This document shows, piece by piece, positions 5,867 through 7,892 of a stretch of 7,892 bases of DNA. Each line of letters begins with the position of its first letter. The stretch's first letter is position 1. The stretch lies in assembly GCA_026169575.1 (NCBI GenBank), contig JAPFCT010000409.1:1-7892 (forward strand), in the 5' to 3' direction. The DNA is from Faecalimonas sp. GTDB taxonomy: Bacteria; Bacillota_A; Clostridia; Lachnospirales; Lachnospiraceae. Position numbers and translations under genes: made by a program. The notes under the pieces were generated by a model, which was not told where the DNA came from, searched no databases, and saw only the letters and a program-made list of their open reading frames with translations.

Positions 5867-6886
5867 ATGAAGGAAAAATTACAGAGCATCAAAGAAGAAG
5901 CAGTCAGACTGATCCAGGCTGCTGATGCACCGGAAAAACTGAATGATGTAAAAGTCAGATTTCTTGGGAAAAAAGGAGAACTGACAGCGGTCTTAAAAGG
6001 GATGAAAGATGTTGCCCCGGAAGACAGACCGAAGGTTGGACAGCTTGTCAATGAGACGCGAGAGGCAATCGAACAGCTGTTAGAAGAGACAAAGAAAAAG
6101 ATGGAAAGAGCGCTTCGCGAGGAGCAGTTAAAATCCGAAGTCATCGATGTGACACTGCCGTCGAAGAAAAATATGGTCGGACACCGTCATCCGAATACGA
6201 TCGCGCTGGAAGAAGTGGAACGTATCTTCATTGGAATGGGATATGAGGTTGTGGAAGGACCGGAAGTGGAATACGATGAGTACAACTTTGAGAAGTTGAA
6301 TATTCCGGCAGATCATCCGGCAAAAGATGAGCAGGATACTTTCTATATTAATAAAGATATCGTACTTCGTACACAGACTTCCCCGGTGCAGGCCCGTGTG
6401 ATGGAAAAGGGAGAACTTCCGATCCGTATGATCGCTCCGGGACGTGTATTCCGTTCGGATGAAGTGGATGCGACACATTCTCCGTCTTTTCACCAGATTG
6501 AAGGACTTGTGATCGATAAAAATATTTCTTTTGCAGACTTAAAAGGAACGCTGGAAGTATTTGCCAAAGAGTTATTCGGACCGGAGACAAAGACAAAATT
6601 CAGACCGCATCACTTCCCATTTACAGAGCCGAGCGCTGAGGTGGATGTGACTTGTTTCAAATGTGGAGGAAAAGGATGCCGCTTCTGTAAAGGATCCGGA
6701 TGGATTGAGATCTTAGGATGCGGTATGGTTCACCCGCATGTACTGGAAATGTGCGGAATTGATCCGGAAGAGTACAACGGATTTGCATTCGGTGTCGGTC
6801 TGGAGCGTATTGCACTGTTAAAATATGAGATTGACGACATGCGTCTGCTCTATGAAAATGACATCCGTTTCTTAAAACAGTTCTAA
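5867..6886 (+). CDS. pheS: Phenylalanine--tRNA ligase alpha subunit
   Basis: This is the catalytic alpha chain of the (alpha-beta)2 phenylalanyl-tRNA synthetase, which joins phenylalanine to tRNA-Phe using ATP in the cytosol. The protein is 339 residues, normal for the bacterial alpha subunit. Residues 1-90 form the N-terminal helical coiled-coil arm that binds tRNA. The class II catalytic core follows, with motif 2 (FRSDEVDATHSPSFHQIEG, 195-213) and motif 3 (GVGLER, 309-314). FAFG (306-309) carries Ala307, which matches the E. coli residue that sets the size of the amino acid pocket. Four cysteines in a CxxC-x4-CxxC pattern (263, 266, 271, 274) form a zinc-knuckle-like insert seen in many Firmicute PheS proteins. 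GGAGG (5851-5855) lies 11 nt before the ATG, just after the T-box terminator, so expression depends on tRNA-Phe charging. Confidence 0.97.
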   Translation: MKEKLQSIKEEAVRLIQAADAPEKLNDVKVRFLGKKGELTAVLKGMKDVAPEDRPKVGQLVNETREAIEQLLEETKKKMERALREEQLKSEVIDVTLPSKKNMVGHRHPNTIALEEVERIFIGMGYEVVEGPEVEYDEYNFEKLNIPADHPAKDEQDTFYINKDIVLRTQTSPVQARVMEKGELPIRMIAPGRVFRSDEVDATHSPSFHQIEGLVIDKNISFADLKGTLEVFAKELFGPETKTKFRPHHFPFTEPSAEVDVTCFKCGGKGCRFCKGSGWIEILGCGMVHPHVLEMCGIDPEEYNGFAFGVGLERIALLKYEIDDMRLLYENDIRFLKQF

Positions 6887-7033
6887 AACAGAGTGGAATT
6901 TATCAGAAAAAGAGCAGAAAAAGCCGGAGAAGCATGTGGAGAAACGTAAGACAGAATTCTCCGGAAAGTCCGTTTTCAGGAAAATGGAAATGTGAGAAAG
7001 TCAGAAATATCGAAGTGAGAAAGGAATAGAAAC
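6887..7033 (+). other. pheS-pheT spacer with inverted repeats and a possible 31-codon ORF
   Basis: This 147-bp gap is long for pheS-pheT, which usually nearly touch. It contains a perfect 8-bp inverted repeat (CCGGAGAA 6924-6931 / TTCTCCGG 6957-6964). A second GGAGAA copy (6938-6943) could pair with the same right arm. A small hairpin pairs 6970-6976 with 6981-6987. An ORF of 31 codons runs from ATG 6934 to TAG 7029, with GGAG (6926-6929) 4 nt before it, ending 4 nt before pheT. There is no U-run after the hairpins, so termination is unlikely. I do not recognise the peptide and do not call it a gene. Confidence 0.4.
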
Positions 7034-7892
7034 ATGAATACATCATTATCATGGATAAAAGCATATGTGCCGGATCTGGATGTCACAGCGCAGGAATATA
7101 CGGATGCGATGACACTTTCCGGAACAAAGGTAGAAGGATATGAAGTGCTTGATGCAGATTTGGAGAAGATCGTGATCGGGCAGATCGAGAAGATTGAGAA
7201 ACACCCGGATGCAGATAAACTTGTTGTGTGCCAGGTAAATGTTGGCTCAGAAACTGTACAGATCGTAACGGGAGCAAAAAATGTTTTTGAAGGAGCAAAA
7301 ATCCCGGTCGTACTGGACGGCGGACGTGTGGCAGGAAGCCATGACGGAAAGCAGGTTGCAGGTGGAATTAAGATCAAAAAAGGAAAGCTGCGCGGGGTAG
7401 ACAGCTTTGGTATGATGTGCTCGATCGAAGAACTTGGATCTACAAAGGACATGTATCCGGAAGCGGCAGAAGATGGAATCTACATTTTTGAGGACGATGC
7501 GGTTGTCGGAAGCAGCGCGATCGAAGCGCTTGGAAGAAACGATGTCGTATTTGAATACGAAGTGACATCAAACCGTGTGGACTGCTTCAGTGTAGTTGGA
7601 ATCGCAAGAGAAGCGGCAGCGACATTTGGAAAAGAATTTCATCCTCCGGTTGTGGCAGAGACTGGAAACAGTGAGGATGTCAACGATTACATTAAAGTAA
7701 CGGAGGAAGATGCAGACCGCTGCCCGCGTTACTGTGCAAGAGTTGTAAAAAATGTCAAAGTGGGACCGTCTCCGAAATGGATGCAGAGAAGACTGGCATC
7801 CGTCGGAATCCGCCCGATCAATAACCTGGTCGATATCACAAACTATGTGATGGAAGAGTACGGACAGCCGATGCATGCCTATGACCTGGAGA
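7034..7892 (+). CDS. pheT: Phenylalanine--tRNA ligase beta subunit, N-terminal part (3' end outside window)
   Basis: These are the first 286 codons of the beta chain (normally about 800 residues); the frame is open to the window end. An OB-fold tRNA-binding domain covers about residues 45-155, with IEKHPDADKLVVCQV (54-68), TGAKN (79-83) and GMMCS (126-130). A conserved segment EVTSNRVDCFSVVGIAREAA (176-195) links to the B3/4 region, which starts near 213 and normally hosts the editing site that removes tyrosine mischarged on tRNA-Phe. The window ends in that region at NNLVDITNYVMEEYGQPMHA (263-282), a strongly conserved family stretch. The start at 7034 has AAGGA (7021-7025) 8 nt upstream. 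It pairs with pheS to make the heterotetramer and should share the T-box-controlled transcript, though the 147-bp spacer leaves room for extra control. Confidence 0.96.
   Translation, partial: MNTSLSWIKAYVPDLDVTAQEYTDAMTLSGTKVEGYEVLDADLEKIVIGQIEKIEKHPDADKLVVCQVNVGSETVQIVTGAKNVFEGAKIPVVLDGGRVAGSHDGKQVAGGIKIKKGKLRGVDSFGMMCSIEELGSTKDMYPEAAEDGIYIFEDDAVVGSSAIEALGRNDVVFEYEVTSNRVDCFSVVGIAREAAATFGKEFHPPVVAETGNSEDVNDYIKVTEEDADRCPRYCARVVKNVKVGPSPKWMQRRLASVGIRPINNLVDITNYVMEEYGQPMHAYDLE

Noticed and set aside
5719..5925. 68-codon + strand ORF before pheS
   Set aside because: It runs through the T-box stem III, T-box sequence and terminator; the open frame is incidental to the riboswitch.
6976..7452. 158-codon - strand ORF opposite pheT
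   Set aside because: It is antisense to the strongly conserved tRNA-binding domain of pheT and its protein looks like a low-complexity Ser/Pro shadow.

Overview
The window looks like chromosome of a low-GC Gram-positive anaerobe, most likely a Lachnospiraceae/Clostridia member. The basis is consensus AGGAGG-type ribosome binding sites, a T-box leader in front of pheS, an ECF-type transporter ATPase with a clostridial-style degenerate signature motif, and the general protein style. All recognised genes are on the + strand. The genus cannot be fixed from the sequence alone.

Region 1 (1-4617) is the 3' part of a tightly packed operon for nucleoside uptake and breakdown. It contains the C-terminal part of an ECF/CbiO-type transporter ATPase, an MFS permease whose start overlaps the ATPase by 22 bp, uridine phosphorylase, an inosine/uridine-type nucleoside hydrolase, and a protein resembling the C-terminal half of L-fucose/L-arabinose isomerases. 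The two glycosidic-bond-cleaving enzymes would give a free base plus ribose-1-phosphate or free ribose. The isomerase-like protein is the least expected member and may act on the released pentose (inference). A 30-bp hairpin at 4634-4707 follows the operon and probably ends it.

Region 2 (about 4800-5512) is an AT-rich HigBA/RelE-like toxin-antitoxin module in toxin-first order. It has its own promoter (TTGAAA-N17-TATCAT) overlapping a perfect palindrome that is the likely autoregulatory operator. It looks like an insertion between two housekeeping or metabolic operons.

Region 3 (5513-7892) is the phenylalanyl-tRNA synthetase operon. A consensus promoter (TTGACA-N16-TAGAAT) leads into a T-box riboswitch of about 300 nt with a probable TTC (Phe) specifier, a stem III hairpin, the canonical T-box AGGGTGGTACCGCG and a leader terminator. 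Then come pheS (complete) and pheT (5' 286 codons, running off the window). The pheS-pheT spacer is unusually long (147 bp), has inverted repeats, and holds a possible 31-codon ORF ending 4 nt before pheT.

No rRNA, tRNA, CRISPR array or insertion sequence was seen. The parts most worth following up are the nucleoside/pentose cassette with its isomerase-like protein, the nucleoside hydrolase that seems to lack the usual active-site His, the wobble-only long hairpin, and the pheS-pheT spacer.
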